NCBI GenBank assembly: GCA_036852015.1
Contig: JAANDG010000512.1
Span: 1-64,000, forward strand
Length of the DNA: 64,000 nt
Direction: 5' to 3'
From: Pelodera strongyloides
Taxonomy: Eukaryota; Nematoda; Chromadorea; Rhabditida; Rhabditidae
The translations under genes were made by a program, and so were the position numbers. Position 1 is the stretch's first letter. Each line of letters begins with the position of its first letter. Of the stretch, positions 21,001 through 34,300 are shown in pieces. A model generated the notes under the pieces. It did not search any database. It had not been told where the DNA came from and saw nothing but the letters and a program-made list of their open reading frames with translations.

Positions 21001-22998
21001 CAAACTACACATATAAATAATTCTTAGGTATATACCGTAATACCTAACAGCATAGTAAGCTCATTTGCCTACTGACTGTTCTGTGAAAACTTAGTGTTGT
21101 GTACAATGTTCCGTCTGATGCGGTTTATTCGATGGTTAGTTTTTTCAGTTTTTCTTGGAAACGAGAAACGAGTTTGTTGCAAATTAATGCAAATTAAAAT
21201 TATAAGTTATTAATTTTAGGATGTTGGCTCCACTGAGTTCGTTGCTGATTTCGACAGTTCAGAAGATGAGGGAGATGACGATATTGAAGATGGTAGTGCT
21301 TGAGAAGTTTAGAGTTTAATTATGCGCACAGTGTTGTAAACATGGTCAGTCGATGGGGAAGGGGGGGGGGAATGGAGCAGGTATAACAAAAGTGCTTATT
21401 TTTTTACATAAGTGCTAAGTGCTTGTTTTTTGCTTTTATTTAACATGAACTGTATTTGTGGATTTATAAACATTTAGAAGAAGTTACTGTCACGATGTTC
21501 AGTAAACACGGAGTTGTTTGTTCGCTTTTTCATGGAGTCTATGAGTATAAATTTTGGGGCTGTTCGGCTGTTTTGCGAGTTTTGCCCCTCCGTTTTTTGC
21601 CTATGTTAGAAGGATATTGAAAAAAATGTTTAATTATGCGTCCATTGTAACCATTGTCAGTCGATGGGGTAGGGGGGTTTCGGGTATAGCAAGTATGACA
21701 ATTGTAAATTGTAGTATTCAGTTTATTTTAAAAGAGCCTCCTTTAGATGAGTGGTCACCTCCGGATACGGATGAGGAAAACGATGACTGGGAGCCGCCAG
21801 TGGAGTCGGATGAGGAGGAAGGACTAGAGGACGACGACGTCGAAATGGAAGGAGAAGGGGTACGGTATCTATTGGTTATTTGTAGTCTGTAGTCTGTAGT
21901 TTGATCGGGTGTAGTAGTTTATAGGTCTGATGAGCTTGAGCTTTGATTGCCTACCTGGTGTATGTACATGTATTTGTTTCTTTTTTTTTTACTTACTCTT
22001 AGAGTAGTGTCTTGGCGATCGAAGCGTTTGACGTAATATTTATTAATTTCTGCTCCTGAACTTGCAATTTACGGAATTTCCAATTTCTAGGCCTCAGATA
22101 GCGAGGGCGAAGTGAACGAGGAGGAACCAGCACAGAAGAAGATTAAGGTTTGTTTTATTCAGATGTGTTGCTTATTACTAGCTAAAAAACGGTTGTACAG
22201 GCACGTAGTTTAGTTGTATCCTTCTTTCTCCATGTTGTGTGACTGGATACTGAATAAAATAAGAAATCAGAAAACATATGTTTAAATAAGTTTTCTATCC
22301 CAAATCCCAGTACCTCCACATTCAGTAAGCTCGATTTCTGTACTTTTCTAATTTCTAGGTTTCAAAGGCTGCGGCCGCGGGAGTAAAACCAGCGATTGGT
22401 GGAAAACCCGAGAAGAAGGGAGGAAAGAAGGTATTTCATTTTTATTTACTCTTTAGTACTTTTTTGTAAAGTTTCTGTTTTGTTAGTCTTGGTATATTTT
22501 CTTTTTCTTTTATGTTTCTCTCAGAGTCTCAAACCCACTATTGAATTCACTTCTATTAATTTGTTCGTGCTTTGATCTAGCAATAATTTGGTAATTATTT
22601 GGTTAAATTTGCTTTTAATACGTACTACAAAGTGATAGTTGTTGTTGTTGTTGTTTTTGGTGGAAGAATGCTTGTATTTATATAGAACGAAGTGCAATGT
22701 AATGTGTGCGTATAGGTATTGATAATAAAAAGTTCTAGTTCAGTTCAGAACTCTTGTATCATAGCATAAACTCGTTGACGAACTGCCCGAGGAAACCACC
22801 ATCCGAAGTAGCTCCAGACGAGTTTTATGGTCTGTCTTGTAGTAAGTTATGGCTAAGCAATTACAACGCGTTGCTCACATTTAGGTACGCTTCGACGAAC
22901 CAGTCAAGAAAACGAAGAAGGCGCCAGTTAAGAAGCGCGGAAGAATTGAGATTGAGTACGAGACTGAGCCTGCTCCAAGAACCCGAGTCAAGAACTGA
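18042..22998 (+). CDS. mak-16: MAK16 homologue, 60S ribosome biogenesis factor
   Basis: Eleven exons (18042-18103, 18220-18329, 18626-18717, 19096-19220, 19929-20051, 20525-20636, 21220-21292, 21735-21859, 22091-22147, 22359-22430, 22885-22998) join in phase to 354 aa. The N-terminus has the MAK16 signature: [14 protein letters not shown], then the conserved Cys cluster [20 protein letters not shown], then [19 protein letters not shown] basic helix ([20 protein letters not shown]) and the GTYGDIYNF motif follow. The C-terminal third is acidic (several DDE/EED clusters) and ends in a Lys/Arg-rich tail, as in family members. Known role of the family: a nucleolar protein of early pre-60S particles, acting with Rpf1 and Nsa1. 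Intron 4 carries a family-1 MITE. AATAAA at 23708 is a possible poly(A) signal. Confidence 0.95.
19747..19908. mobile_element. Family-1 TTAA MITE in mak-16 intron 4
   Basis: The left end AGCGAAATATCAGCCGGTTTTTGAA is inverted at the right end, which reads CAAAAACCGGCTG...CGCTTTAA. The right TTAA is 18 nt before the AG of the exon-5 acceptor. Confidence 0.85.
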
Positions 22999-23951
22999 GG
23001 TTGAGACTGATGAGACTGGTCGTGAGTTTATGGTTGAGAACCTTTTTTCTGATTTGAAGTTGCGGAATTGTCCAGCTCGAAGTTGCTAGATTTAGATGAG
23101 TTTCTTATTTCTTGAATACAAAACAAAATATTAGAGTCGTTTTGTTGGAAATGAAATAAGCTCGACAGTTTCGGTACTAATGACTAGTAATATTGTTCAT
23201 TTGTTTCTTATGTAATAATTATTGATGTGTCTGCCACAACTCTTACATAAAATTGGTCGGTCGTCTTAGTCTTGCTTTTTGTTGTTGAGTAGTTGAGTTT
23301 ATTTAGAAACTGTTTTTGTTACACACACGTGACACACTGCAGTTTTGTGCTTTTGTTTGTATGTTTATTTTAGCTTAAACTTAAACGTGCGAACTGCGGT
23401 GTGTACCTTATGTCTATAAAGTCTAAGTTGTTCAGTTGTTGTGTTATGCTTGGCTCTTCTGTTATGCAGGCTTAGCTGGCGTTGTTATGAACTGTTAGAG
23501 GTAGAACATCGTACATTTCTTACCGATAGTGGTTATACTATTAGGAAAGTGTTTGGTGTTTCTGTTAAGATCAGTTTAAGGTTTAATTGAGATTGGTCAC
23601 GTCATCCATTAGTAGGTTTGTTGTTGTTTGTTGGCCACCCTGTTATTATCTTCAGTCTCGTTTTTTATGCCTTGTCCTTGTCCCTTCCCTGAACTTTGTT
23701 CTAATTGAATAAACTTATAATATCTTTATGTAATTGATGCTGAGAGTTGACGTGTTATGAATCGCGTTGGAATATTTACACTGTTCACTATTGCCGTTTG
23801 ATTTTTTCGTAGCTTTTTTTTTCGAATTTATATTTGCATGGTTCTAATTAATTGTATTTCGTTTTTATTTATTTTTTAAATGTTTTTGATTCGTTATTCG
23901 TTCGATTAGCTTTGGCTTCGGCAATGCTCTTAAAAATGTAAATTAAGAAAG

Positions 23952-23958
23952 TTTTCAG
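23952..23958 (+). promoter_or_regulatory. Candidate spliced-leader acceptor of the ZNF622 homologue
   Basis: TTTTCAG ends 10 nt before the ATG at 23969, giving a very short trans-spliced leader region. Confidence 0.65.
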
Positions 23959-23968
23959 CTTTTGGAAA

Positions 23969-26900
23969 ATGCCGAGCTTGGACCCAGCAACGGGTTTCAC
24001 GTGTGTGACATGTCGTCTTGTGTTCAAGGATTCAGAGTTACAGAAGGATCATTACAAGTCGGATTGGCACAGATATAATGTGAAGAGACAGGTGAGGGAT
24101 TTGATTTTCAGATTATATATTTGGTTGTTCTAATGTTTTTCGGTGGCTAGATGAGTATATTGTCCCAATTATATTTGTTCGAGTACAACAGCATTCGTGG
24201 TGTTTGATACTCGAGTCAGAAAAATGGGTTTAGGTTATACTTCGTGCTTTATTTGTTGTCAAAAGGTCCAACTTTTATGACTGTTTATCGCTGACTGGGC
24301 TGGGCGGTTCCTGAATTTTGCGATTGTTTCTAGTGATATTCCGATCTGCTATCCTCCGACTTGATATGATAACAATAAATCTTTTACGCCACAAGAGATT
24401 CAAGGGGGTTCAAATTTCAAGGTTTGCTTGTTTCCTTAATTTCAAGTTATGATATGTTTTTTTAGGTGGCTGACTTGCCTCCAGTTTCATTCGAGCAGTT
24501 CACCAGCAAGGTTGTCGCATTCAAGAATGAGCGAGAGGTTAGTTGTTTCGGTAAATATTACCATGGTTTTGTGAACTCCACCATTTGTAGTATTATAAAG
24601 GGAAAGTTTTTTTATGTGCCTTTTTTTCTAATTTCTTGTTTTTTTAGTGTCATTGAGTTGTGAGCTGCATAATCATTTCAGTGTTACATTCACTAGATAA
24701 TACATACTTTATTGTCCTTAAATATTAAAAAGGAAGAGAAGATAAGGAGAACAGAACAAAGGCGTGAATATTTCAGTTTAACTTTTCAACGTTATATTTC
24801 TAATGTCCCTAGTGTTATTCGTTTCCCCCACCCCACAAGTTTCGTATTAGTTTATTAGTTAGTATTGTTGAAACCACTTTGAACCCATTTCATTTAAATC
24901 CATTCAGGCAGCCAATCAGAAGGCTGAAGAAATTGCTGAACTCAAATGCCGCCCGTGCAGCAAGGTGTTCAAGTCGCAGATCAAGTTAGTTTTGTTGAGT
25001 ATGGATTTTTTAATTGCTCTTTCACTCGCTTGTTTAGTAATAGTAGTAATAAACTTGTTATAAACCTTTGATGGAAAAGTATAACTATGTTTTGAAAAGT
25101 TGAACTGTGTTCAGTCAGTTTAATCTCATTTCGTTCATTCTTTTTTTTTGCGCAAAATACCGAACTTATGTGCTGTTTTGTAGTTTTCTTTTTATATGAT
25201 AAGGACCAATTCGTCTTTATAAATTTAGTTGGACTCCATTGAAAAGGGTAGTTGAGATAATTGATAATTGACCAATTGATTCATCATAAGGACAAGGACC
25301 AATTGAATTGGCATATTTTTAGATACGACGAGCACATGAAATCAAAGAAGCACGCTGAAACGATCAAGAACGGCCCGAAGCCGCCCAAGTATCCTCGGGT
25401 TTGTTATTTGTTGCTTTTAAGGTATTAACGATTTGCCAATGCTTGCCCATCTTCTTAGCAATCAATTTGTCCCACCAAATGTTTAATGAGAACAATGTAC
25501 CATACACGTTTTTGTCATATAAAAATGTTATCGTTTATCCATCATGATGATAAGGAAAATGTATAGGTTTATTGGCTTTCACTTGGTAAATAAAATAGCA
25601 TGGGCGTGAGATTGAACATTGAACCAAGTTTTTTCATCGTTTAATTTCTATTGCTTTTAGAAGGCCAAGATTATCAGTGAACAAGAGCCAGAGAGTTCGG
25701 GAAGCAAATTGGGCACCAAGGTATGATTTTGATTAATACATTCTTTTTTAAACATATTTACAAAAAATCTGTAGTATAAGGAACATGAACTGTGAAAACA
25801 TGATTGGGAGGTATACGTGTAGGGCAAAAAAAGTTTAATTTTCTATCGTGCGCATAAATCTCGTGTACAAAGGGTGATGGCTGCCATTGTTCTTTTAAAT
25901 CTTTATTTATGATGAAGTGCACAAAACCTCAATTTCCGCAGGAACCATGTGCGAGTGCGCCATTCCAGTCTAGTTCATTTGAACAAAATAAATTATCAAT
26001 ATTTTAGTAGCTTACATGGTCCGGTCCTGCGTTCCCATATGTTGCATGTAAATGAATGGAATTTGAGTAAAAATAGCGCAGTTATATGCGTAACTGCATG
26101 GGATGGGAATACATCGTCCAACATACGTTTCAAAAATCGGCTGTCATACCGCTTTAAATTCAGGACGTCGAGATGACTGCGATTAATGAAGAGGAAGAAG
26201 ATGATGATGATGATGATGAGTCAACCGGCTGGCATACTGACCATGGAACTGATGACGAGGACGAGGATGACCTGGACGAGTATGATTGTGACCCGAGGAA
26301 TGTGAGTAAATTGATTGATTAAAGTGGTTAGGTACATGGTTTGAGCGTTGTGCGCAAGCGCCACGATAAGTCGATTGCCTATCCGTAACCAAATGCTCGT
26401 GGTACTGTCGAATTGTCTGACCTAACCGGTCATCAAAGTGAAGGTGAAAGAAATGTGTTTCTTTATCGTTTTCAGGCCATTCCGGTCACCGATTGTCTCT
26501 TCTGTCCGGGCAGCAGTTCTTCGATGGAGGAGAGCCTGAAACACATGTACAAGGAGCACGGATTCTTTGTTCCCGATGAGAAATACTGTTGTGATATGCA
26601 GGGATTGATGGAGTATCTGGGTGGGTAGTTATGTTGGTTTTGGTGAATCTGCTACACATTACGTTATTTAGGCCTGGTGACTTCCCAAATATACTATGGT
26701 CACAATACTAAAGCGAAATGCTGACCGTTTTTTGAAAATTCTTACGTATTATGCCAATTTGCTCGAATTTAGCCCGGTTTTTTATTCTAATTTATGTTCG
26801 TTTGCACAATCTACATAAGAATGCTGATGTACTCAAGTTGTTTCAAGAACCGGCCGGTATTTCACTTTAACCGTACCACTGCGAGAAATAGTGCACACAT

Positions 26901-29106
26901 TGATGGTCCATCTTGTGGAATACTTGTCATTTTATTTATTTTGATTTTGCTGAATTGCCCATCTGCGTTCAACTCCAGGATCATAATTAAGGATCATACC
27001 AAGTTATTGCGAGCATACGACAAGCCTTCGATCACCTAAAATATAGTATGAGGACTCAAATGATATAGAAGAAACATTACGAATTTTGCACCTTTGAAAC
27101 CCCGCTCCGGAATTCTTGATGTTTCATGCCCCTTACTTTGTGTACACGCAAATGTTTCTGTGATGTGTATGTAACAGTCTAATTGGTCCTGGTATGAGTA
27201 GATGAAAGTTCGGCGCAGCAGCTTGGTATTCACGTAAACTGTGTTTAGTTTTTAGAACAGTTTATTTCGACCAATATTATTAGAACTCTGAGGGTACACA
27301 TCTACCAATAAGCACGAATTATAGTAGATGCGTACCATCCTTTTCTTGCGGCTGTAGTTTAAGTAAGGACTGCACGGTCTCTAACTCGGCATAGGTTTCG
27401 TTTGAGAACATATGGATGTAGTTATTTGTTATTTCGGAAATTTATAATTAATTGTCTTTTTCAGGTATGAAGGTGGGCGCGGGACGCGTTTGCATTTACT
27501 GTCCCCCGCTGAGAGAGCGGTTTGGCAGCATCGAATCGGTACAACAACATATGAGGGATATTGTGAGTAGTTTGATTTTATTGCTTGTAGATATTATCAC
27601 AGATTACGTTTTGCTTTATGTTTCATGAATGCACGAATGCAGTAGATGTGTTTCCTTTAAAATATGTTATTTCATTTATTGTCTAGTATACTTTTCTTGT
27701 TCAGTCGCACTGTCGCCTCGACCGTAATGCTGACTGTATGCTTGAGCTGGCCGAGTGGTACGATTACAGGTATGTTGGTATAATCAAATTATTTATCCTT
27801 AAATAAGCTATATGGTCTTCGAGGTTGTGAAGATACGGCCAGTTTTGGTAACGATAAACACTAGACCACCCATGATGTTTTGTAACCCACCACCAGACCA
27901 CCCGCCATGCTTGTTTTTATAATAAGCAGACCACCCACGATGATGTTTTCTCACCTGTTGTTCCACATACAGCCATTTTGAAGCAGTGTAATCCTGTTAG
28001 TTACAGTTTCTGTGATTTTTTCATTATTAGCGGTGTACTATAGTTAACCAAGTAAATCAAATCAGTTGATCATTTTTAGCCCTCTTTATGAAGAATTGAA
28101 TTCCCGGCCGGCCCCGGTTGACGATGGATTCACACTCACGCTACCTTCAGGTTGGATTGGAATGATTTTTTGTAGTTTGTTGTTTCTAATTTGTTCTTTT
28201 TTCACGTCTGACGGGGAGTTTCAGTAATGGGCATGGGAATCGAAAATTGTATGTAGAAGTTGGTTTTTTACACAAATTCCTATTAAATTGGTTTTCAATT
28301 CAACCGTGATAGAATAACAAAGAAGGCGTAAAATAAAAATTGCAATTTGTCCTTGAACATATCAGCCGCTTTTTGAAACGTTGCTCGACGCTGTATTTTA
28401 GTGTATGCTAGTAACTTTGATTTTTTAGTCGAATTATATTCATTTGCATACAACATTGGGACTGAAGTTGTCCTATTCGTTTCAAAAAACCGGCTGTTAT
28501 ATAGCTTTAAAACACTTTTATTCTAGGCGCCCAGGTTGGTCACCGTCTCTTGATGCGATACTACAAGCAGAACATTCGGGGAATGGATGATGATATGGCC
28601 AAACAGAAATTGGCCATTGATAAGGCAAGCGGACAACGATTGGCCCTGGCATGGATTGGAGGCGGAAGCGGAAAGGCTCTGGTGCTCAGTAATGGTAGGT
28701 ATTCGGATTTGTTGCATGGAGCAATTGGCAAGAGGTTAGGCTGCCGAGCTAGAGGTGGAGAGTTCGAGTCTCGCGGAAACTAAGTATACAAGAGTACGAC
28801 GAGAGAGGTTACGGAAACGCGGAAGATGTTTCAGTTAATTTTTTCCCAGGTAACGTTCTCCGAAAAACTCAAAAACATTGTGTGTGTTTTGTGAGAAACG
28901 GATTTTGTTCTGTGGTTTGGACGATTACTGAATTTGGACAAGTTTAACTTTGTTAATTCAATATTTATTTACAATTCACAGGTCAAATGCTACGTGTTGC
29001 GAAGGACATTAAAGCGGTCGAACGTCTTCGCCGTCGTTTCCAACTTCGTGTTGCCGTCCATTCTAACAAACTGTTCAAAACTCGCGGACGTATTGGAGAT
29101 AACTAG
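23969..29106 (+). CDS. ZNF622: ZNF622/Rei1 homologue, cytoplasmic 60S maturation factor
   Basis: Twelve exons (23969-24091, 24466-24537, 24908-24984, 25323-25398, 25661-25720, 26164-26301, 26476-26620, 27465-27562, 27705-27769, 28080-28150, 28527-28694, 28982-29106) give 405 aa. Four Cys/His zinc-finger-like units are visible: CVTC...H28...H34 at residues 12-34; CRPCSKVF...HMKSKKH near 82-105; a CLFCPG unit; and a CIYCPP unit with QQHMRDISHC. An acidic run (EEEEDDDDDDE) separates the pairs. The C-terminus has GHRLLMRYYKQN and ends TRGRIGDN, matching Rei1/ZNF622 order. Known family role: releases and recycles Arx1/Alb1 from cytoplasmic pre-60S. Length is close to yeast Rei1. Three family-1 MITE copies and a tRNA-like relic lie in introns. 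MAK16 upstream acts in the same broad pathway, but the 1-kb gap argues against an operon. Confidence 0.93.
26130..26157. mobile_element. Family-1 MITE right end abutting a splice acceptor
   Basis: TTTCAAAAATCGGCTGTCAT-ACCGCTTTAA ends only 4 nt before the AG of the ZNF622 exon-6 acceptor. The left end could not be located. Confidence 0.65.
26708..26870. mobile_element. Family-1 TTAA MITE in ZNF622 intron 7
   Basis: Ends CTAAAGCGAAATGCTGACCG and ...CCGGCCGGTATTTCACTTTAA enclose 163 bp. This copy is far from the splice sites. Confidence 0.8.
28356..28510. mobile_element. Family-1 MITE in ZNF622 intron 10
   Basis: The eroded left end ATCAGCCGCTTTTTGAAACG and right end TTTCAAAAAACCGGCTGTTA-TATAGCTTTAA form the inverted repeat. 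The right TTAA is 14 nt before the acceptor AG. Confidence 0.75.
28711..28785 (+). repeat. tRNA-like relic in ZNF622 intron 11
   Basis: An A-box-like TGGAGCAATTGGCAAGAGG and a T-arm with stem GAGA/TCTC around GTTCGAG sit at tRNA-like spacing. The acceptor stem does not pair. Probably a tRNA-derived SINE or pseudogene. Confidence 0.4.
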
Positions 29107-30128
29107 ATGCTCACTTTGGGAAGGGGGTGTTTTTCGTGTTATCATTGTTTCTTTTGGTTTGTTTTTCGTTTAGTTGAATGGTTGTTAGAGTTGGAAGTTT
29201 CTCGTTAACCTGTCTGATTGATACTGATGTACGTTTTTTGTACGATTTATAAATGAGGCGATTTGTACTTAAAGTTAGATGCGATATTGTTCAAAACTAT
29301 TCAATATGATTTCTTTCATTTATGAATTGTACAATGTCATTATTCGTTATAGTTTGGTAGTTCTGGCTATTTCATACACATACGCATACGTCCAGTTATT
29401 TGTTGTTGAGGACACTGTGATTGTACCTTGTTATTGTTAGTCAAGAGATTTGCATGCCAGTTATAAATTGTCGTTGTTATTGCTAGCGTTGTTGATTTGC
29501 CAAGGTGTTTGTTGGTTTGCAACACGTCACCACTAATTTTTATACGGAACTATTACGTTTTTAGAGATGCAAATTGATTCATTCTAATCCAAGTTTATAC
29601 TTATGAAATAAAGTTTTTTATGAATTTACAGATTGGTAGCAGGTGCTGGAAGGTAATGACGCAGTAGATGGTACACACGCACAGACAACACGTTTGTAGA
29701 AATGAGCAGAGATCCGTGACGCCCTGCCTGCGTTTGCATAACCCTAGCAGTATTGCTGGTATCCTGAATGTAGGATTGAGCTCCCGGGTCTCCCGGGAAG
29801 GGAGAAGAGACCCATTGGCGCTCGAATGAACTAATATGTACAAAATTCAGTCGACATTCAATGAGCACGCGGTCGAACATACCACAAGACATGTTTACAG
29901 TATTACATTTATGACCAAGGCTTGTATGCAAACCGAACAGAAATCATTGAGGAAACGAGCATGTGATCCAGACGCATATGAGACAAACCAAATTGAGACC
30001 CGTACACATAAAACACGCCGTGTTTACAGTATTTATGCTAAACCACCTTCAAGACAAATCACATTCTAATGCATTTAAAATGGCGTGGCGGATTGGTAGA
30101 GGTGTAGATCGTCTTCAGTGGATTCCAG
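29107..30128. other. Intergenic, 3' ends of ZNF622 and the Gly-rich gene
   Basis: No exon is recognised. AATAAA at 29607 on plus is a possible late poly(A) signal for ZNF622. Confidence 0.4.
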
Positions 30129-30579
30129 TTAGGGGCCAAGGTAGCAAGAGACGTCGGTGCGTGGCTTGGTGACACCGGGGGTAGAGCTGCCTCCGGATGC
30201 TCCTCCTCCTCCTCCTATAAAGAAGTAAAGGTTAGCTTGAGAGCGGGAAACAATCTAGATTAGCTACATATACAAATACCAAAGCATCCACATCGGTTCA
30301 ACCATGGCCTCAAACGAAACGCCGTCTTGAAGTTTGATGGAGAAGCTGCGTGTAGAAACCCAAAGGCATTCTATGCCGAAGTATTGCAAGAGAGGCTAGA
30401 GACTAAAGCTACGTCGAATCTGTTAAAGGACCTGAATGAATACAAAGAAAGTAAAACTAACCACCGGATCCTCCGCTGCTTCCTCCGAAAGCGTACTCCT
30501 CACGGGCGTATCCACCACCACCTCCTCCACCAGCGCTGGCGTATCCTCCGGGTCCCATGTAGGCTGACTTGTCTCCCAT
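30129..30579 (-). CDS. Small glycine-rich protein (67 aa)
   Basis: Two minus-strand exons (30579-30462 and 30214-30129) join in phase 1. The start MGDKSAYMGPGGYAS is followed by two Gly runs separated by YAREEYAFGGSSGG. The C-terminus is STPGVTKPRTDVSCYLGP and a TAA stop. There is no signal peptide or membrane segment. The body is low complexity but start, donor, acceptor and stop all agree, and the Gly codons are mainly GGA, as in nematode genes. A weak CACTCAG acceptor lies five bases before the ATG. Function is unknown; the tail with its single Cys is the only feature likely to be specific. Confidence 0.55.
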
Positions 30580-31007
30580 TGTAGCTGAGTGGTTCTCGAG
30601 AACGAGATGCTCTATGGATGATTTCCAGAATATTTATATCAATTGTTCTATGCTAATTGTTGAGTAATTGTCTAGACACAAATCACAGTCTGTTCATTTA
30701 CCACACTTTCCCCTAGTTCTCCCCAGACAATTACGTTTCAATAAGATTCTTGCTTTTGAACCATGTGCAACGTGTTAGGCGCTTAGAAAATGTACGCCTA
30801 TGTACGCCTCGCCTTTGAAATACCATTACCGTAAATTTAAAAGCACAAATGAACCATATTTTTTTTATTATAAAGTAATACAGTAACGCACAAAGAGACG
30901 ATAACAAAAAAACAAGGCTAACAATAAATATCCAAAACAGCAACAAGAACAATTATAAAGAAAGGTTTCTCTCTTCATGGGGAGACGTACGTCGATTAAT
31001 AAAGTAC

Positions 31008-31055
31008 GGTAGGCACGTTCCGAGCCTTCCAAAGGCTCGGCACTTGCCTACCGTT
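31008..31055. repeat. Near-perfect hairpin
   Basis: ACGGTAGGCACGTTCCGAGC and its complement GCTCGGCACTTGCCTACCGT meet at CCTTCCAAAG. It lies between the Gly-rich and WRAP53 genes. Confidence 0.8.
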
Positions 31056-31332
31056 TAGCATACTATAGATAGAATTTGCTTATCATATGCAAATTTTCCA
31101 AAGAGGCTAGCATTTCGCTTTAAGAACAATTACGATTCGCATAAATCTCCATATCAATAATCCTCACCGACACCACTTTTGAGCAACCTAGCCTAGCTCT
31201 AATTCCTCGGTTTCCAAATTCAAAATATCAACTTCATCTGGGATTCTACATCGAGGCATCCAAAAACATGATCTTCTTATGGAACCGAATGCCTTAGGGT
31301 CTGCACATAGGCAAAACCTCAAGATTCAAAAC

Positions 31333-34300
31333 CTAGACCCTAATCAACTGAATGCCATTCTGTAGCCGCTCCGGTGTTGACTGATAGATATATCCAAGAG
31401 ACTGCGAACTCTCATAAACTTCTTCTTTTTCTCCGTCTTTCTCTAGCAATGGCAATGGGAACAATCGCTCTCCACTGCACGCGGCGAGTATCGGCTCGGT
31501 TGGATGGAAGCTGAAACAGGGTCGATTATGATTTTGGTATCCGTATAAAGACTTCCGCTTAGAGAACGATTTTCCAGCTTTGAGTTTGGTAACTCTCGGC
31601 CTCTGGCTAGGGCACGATACCGTCAAAATGTTATTTTGTACAATCCATATGATAAGTTTCATCGGCAGCTTCATATCATTTGGACAAATAACTTACAATT
31701 AGGAATACTAAAAGTAAACAACACTACTACAGTCATGCATCCACAGTGTCACCATCGCCACCACATTTTGTCATGGCAAGTACTCTAATTCAATGAATTC
31801 CCTATTTCGTACAAGATATATGCTTGCCTTCAAACATCATCTTTTACGATGAATACGGTATCTGAAGCAGTATTTCACCTACTTTGGAAAATTTTCATAT
31901 GATAGGCAAAATCCTATGTACCCTATGTAAATTTGGTGCCGGAAGCTTGCCGGACGGGCACCAAATTTGCATAGGACACATAGGATTTGCGTATCACATG
32001 AAAATTTCCCAAAGAAGGTACAACACGGCCATAGTACATCAGTACCTCACGGACGGCACAGAACATTCAGCGACCGGGATAACAATCGGTTCCTTGGATA
32101 CGTCAGCCAGGTCGAAGACGTATGCATTTCCATCAGTGGCACCAGAAGCCAACCAGCGACCGCTTCTGAAATATTCAATGAAAATCAGTCCATAACCATT
32201 AACCAATCGTCAAATCGAAATGAATCCGTTCGTCGCCTAATGCTCAGAACCCCTGCGGAACAGCCATACGCTTCGAAAACCCTGTATTGAACCACTCTTG
32301 AACAAAGGAGCGCGCCCTTGTAACATAAAAGATTTATTCATTTGTAGATTCGGATGCGGTATTTATAGTCTTTATCGTAGAAAGGCAGCTAGTTTCAATC
32401 CCTCTAGCGAAAGTCGTTCCCTTGCCTTCATACAGACAAGAAATCCTATGTCACTACTATACTGAACACTACGAGTTGTATGTTTGGACTATTATCACTG
32501 AACTGGCCGTGCTTAAACCCCCACGTACGCTTTTTCCCGAGGCAACTTTTACTATTCTCATCTTTTATCAATATACTTCAATCTTACCGATCTACATCGA
32601 ATAAAATCTTTTGGTTTGTTGATGATGGCCGTTGAAGCGTGTAGAGCACGCGAGCCGCGTCAAGCATACGCATATCGAAACATTGGATCGAATCTTGCTG
32701 AAAATACAATATTACATAAAAAAAATATTACCTAGCAGTGCTTGCCAAAGCCAAACATAGAAAACTACAAACTACAAGATGAATCCTAGCCGGGCTAGGA
32801 TTCATTTTGTAGTTTGTGCCTAGCCGGAAAACTATAAACACCTATCAATAAGTTATCTGTAGCTCGCCGTCTACTCTACTATGCTTAGGACCCCTGGAAC
32901 TCTGCTGAACAAGCTATAGTTTCCGCAGTCGCAGTGTATTGAACTACTATTGAATCTCCTCTCTGGCATAATATTGAAAAGAACCTACTTCTTTATTATT
33001 ATCATAATATACAGTAGTCCACATAAACTACAAAGTACAGTAACTAATATACAGTAGCCCAAATAAACTACAAACTACAGTAACCCATCAGTTAGCTCAC
33101 TCACCTTCCTATGAGCCACAAAAAGCTGTCCACCACCATTCTGACTAAGGTACATTTGTGTGATGGCTCCTTGTCCAAGATCCACATGGTTGGTCCACAT
33201 ACCACCGCCCATACTGGTCCATGTGGAGACTGTAACATTTGATATACACAAGTTACACATGGAGTGTTAAAACTAAAACTACAAACTATACGGTTATCGC
33301 TTGTTAGATATACTTTTTACATTGGCAACTCAAAGAGTGGAGCGCAATCATGACATAAACTCGTTGACGCCCCTGACCGACGAAACCACCATCCGAATTA
33401 GCACATTGCATAAATTTAGACGGTGGTTTTGAGCTCGTAGCTTTTCCCGACGAGTTTTATGCCCTGAACGCAATTCCTTTGTTCTTTTTCACTTGAAGTT
33501 GAACTAGTTGCTCCATCATAATCAATGGACAATTAGATAGGACAGCGCAATGAAATCGGCATTATCGTTATCAGCAACCAAAAACGCCGTGCAATGTATT
33601 TGAAAACTTTGTGAAACATGTCGGTTGCACCCTGTAATAAATTCAGGAAGTTAAGCAGTTTCACAATCGTAGATAAAAGACAACGTTACCAAATATTGTT
33701 AGTCCAAAACGCTTACGCGCAAATTACAGTTACAGTATATACTTGAAAAAAGAGAACAAACAAAAATGCATACCCATTCCAGTATATGTTCCAGTGATCA
33801 ATAAATTGGTGGTCTGGTCACTCACTAAGCATGAAAACTTTGCCCGCGGGCCGCCGTACTCCTTGCCTAGAAAGGAAGAGAAATGTGCTAATTTGCAACA
33901 CAATTTAAAGCGAAAAACCTGCCGGTTTTTGAAACGCATCGTGGACAACCGAATTATTACGTATTCGTGCTAATTTGCTCGTATTAAGCTCGGATTTTTA
34001 TTCTAATTTATTTTCAGTTGCATACGCTGCATAAGAATTCTGTTATATGTTTGTTTCAAAAATACCGTTGTTCGAGCATACGACCATTGAGGTTATTGAA
34101 AATTTGTTGCACTTGAGTGAAACGTATTGTTGATCGAGCTATGCTCCCTTGTAAGCTACAGGTTAGAAACGTGTCATAGTCGACTACGTTCGAGATCCAT
34201 GTATTATATGCAAATTCATGCGCCACTGTGAAGCAAATGGGCAGCGCAATTTGCATACAATACACGATAACGTTGTTGTCCAGCAGCAGACGCTTCAAAA

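Noticed and set aside
29836..30172. Overlapping plus frames with KTRRVYSIY
   Set aside because: Two short direct repeats (TGTTTACAGTATT) keep the frames open; no start, splice or family evidence.
30327..30584. Plus-strand frame (FDGEAACRNPKAFYAEVL...) in the Gly-rich gene intron
   Set aside because: Looks protein-like but has no plausible ATG or splice partner and overlaps the antisense exon; may be a relic, not supported as a gene.
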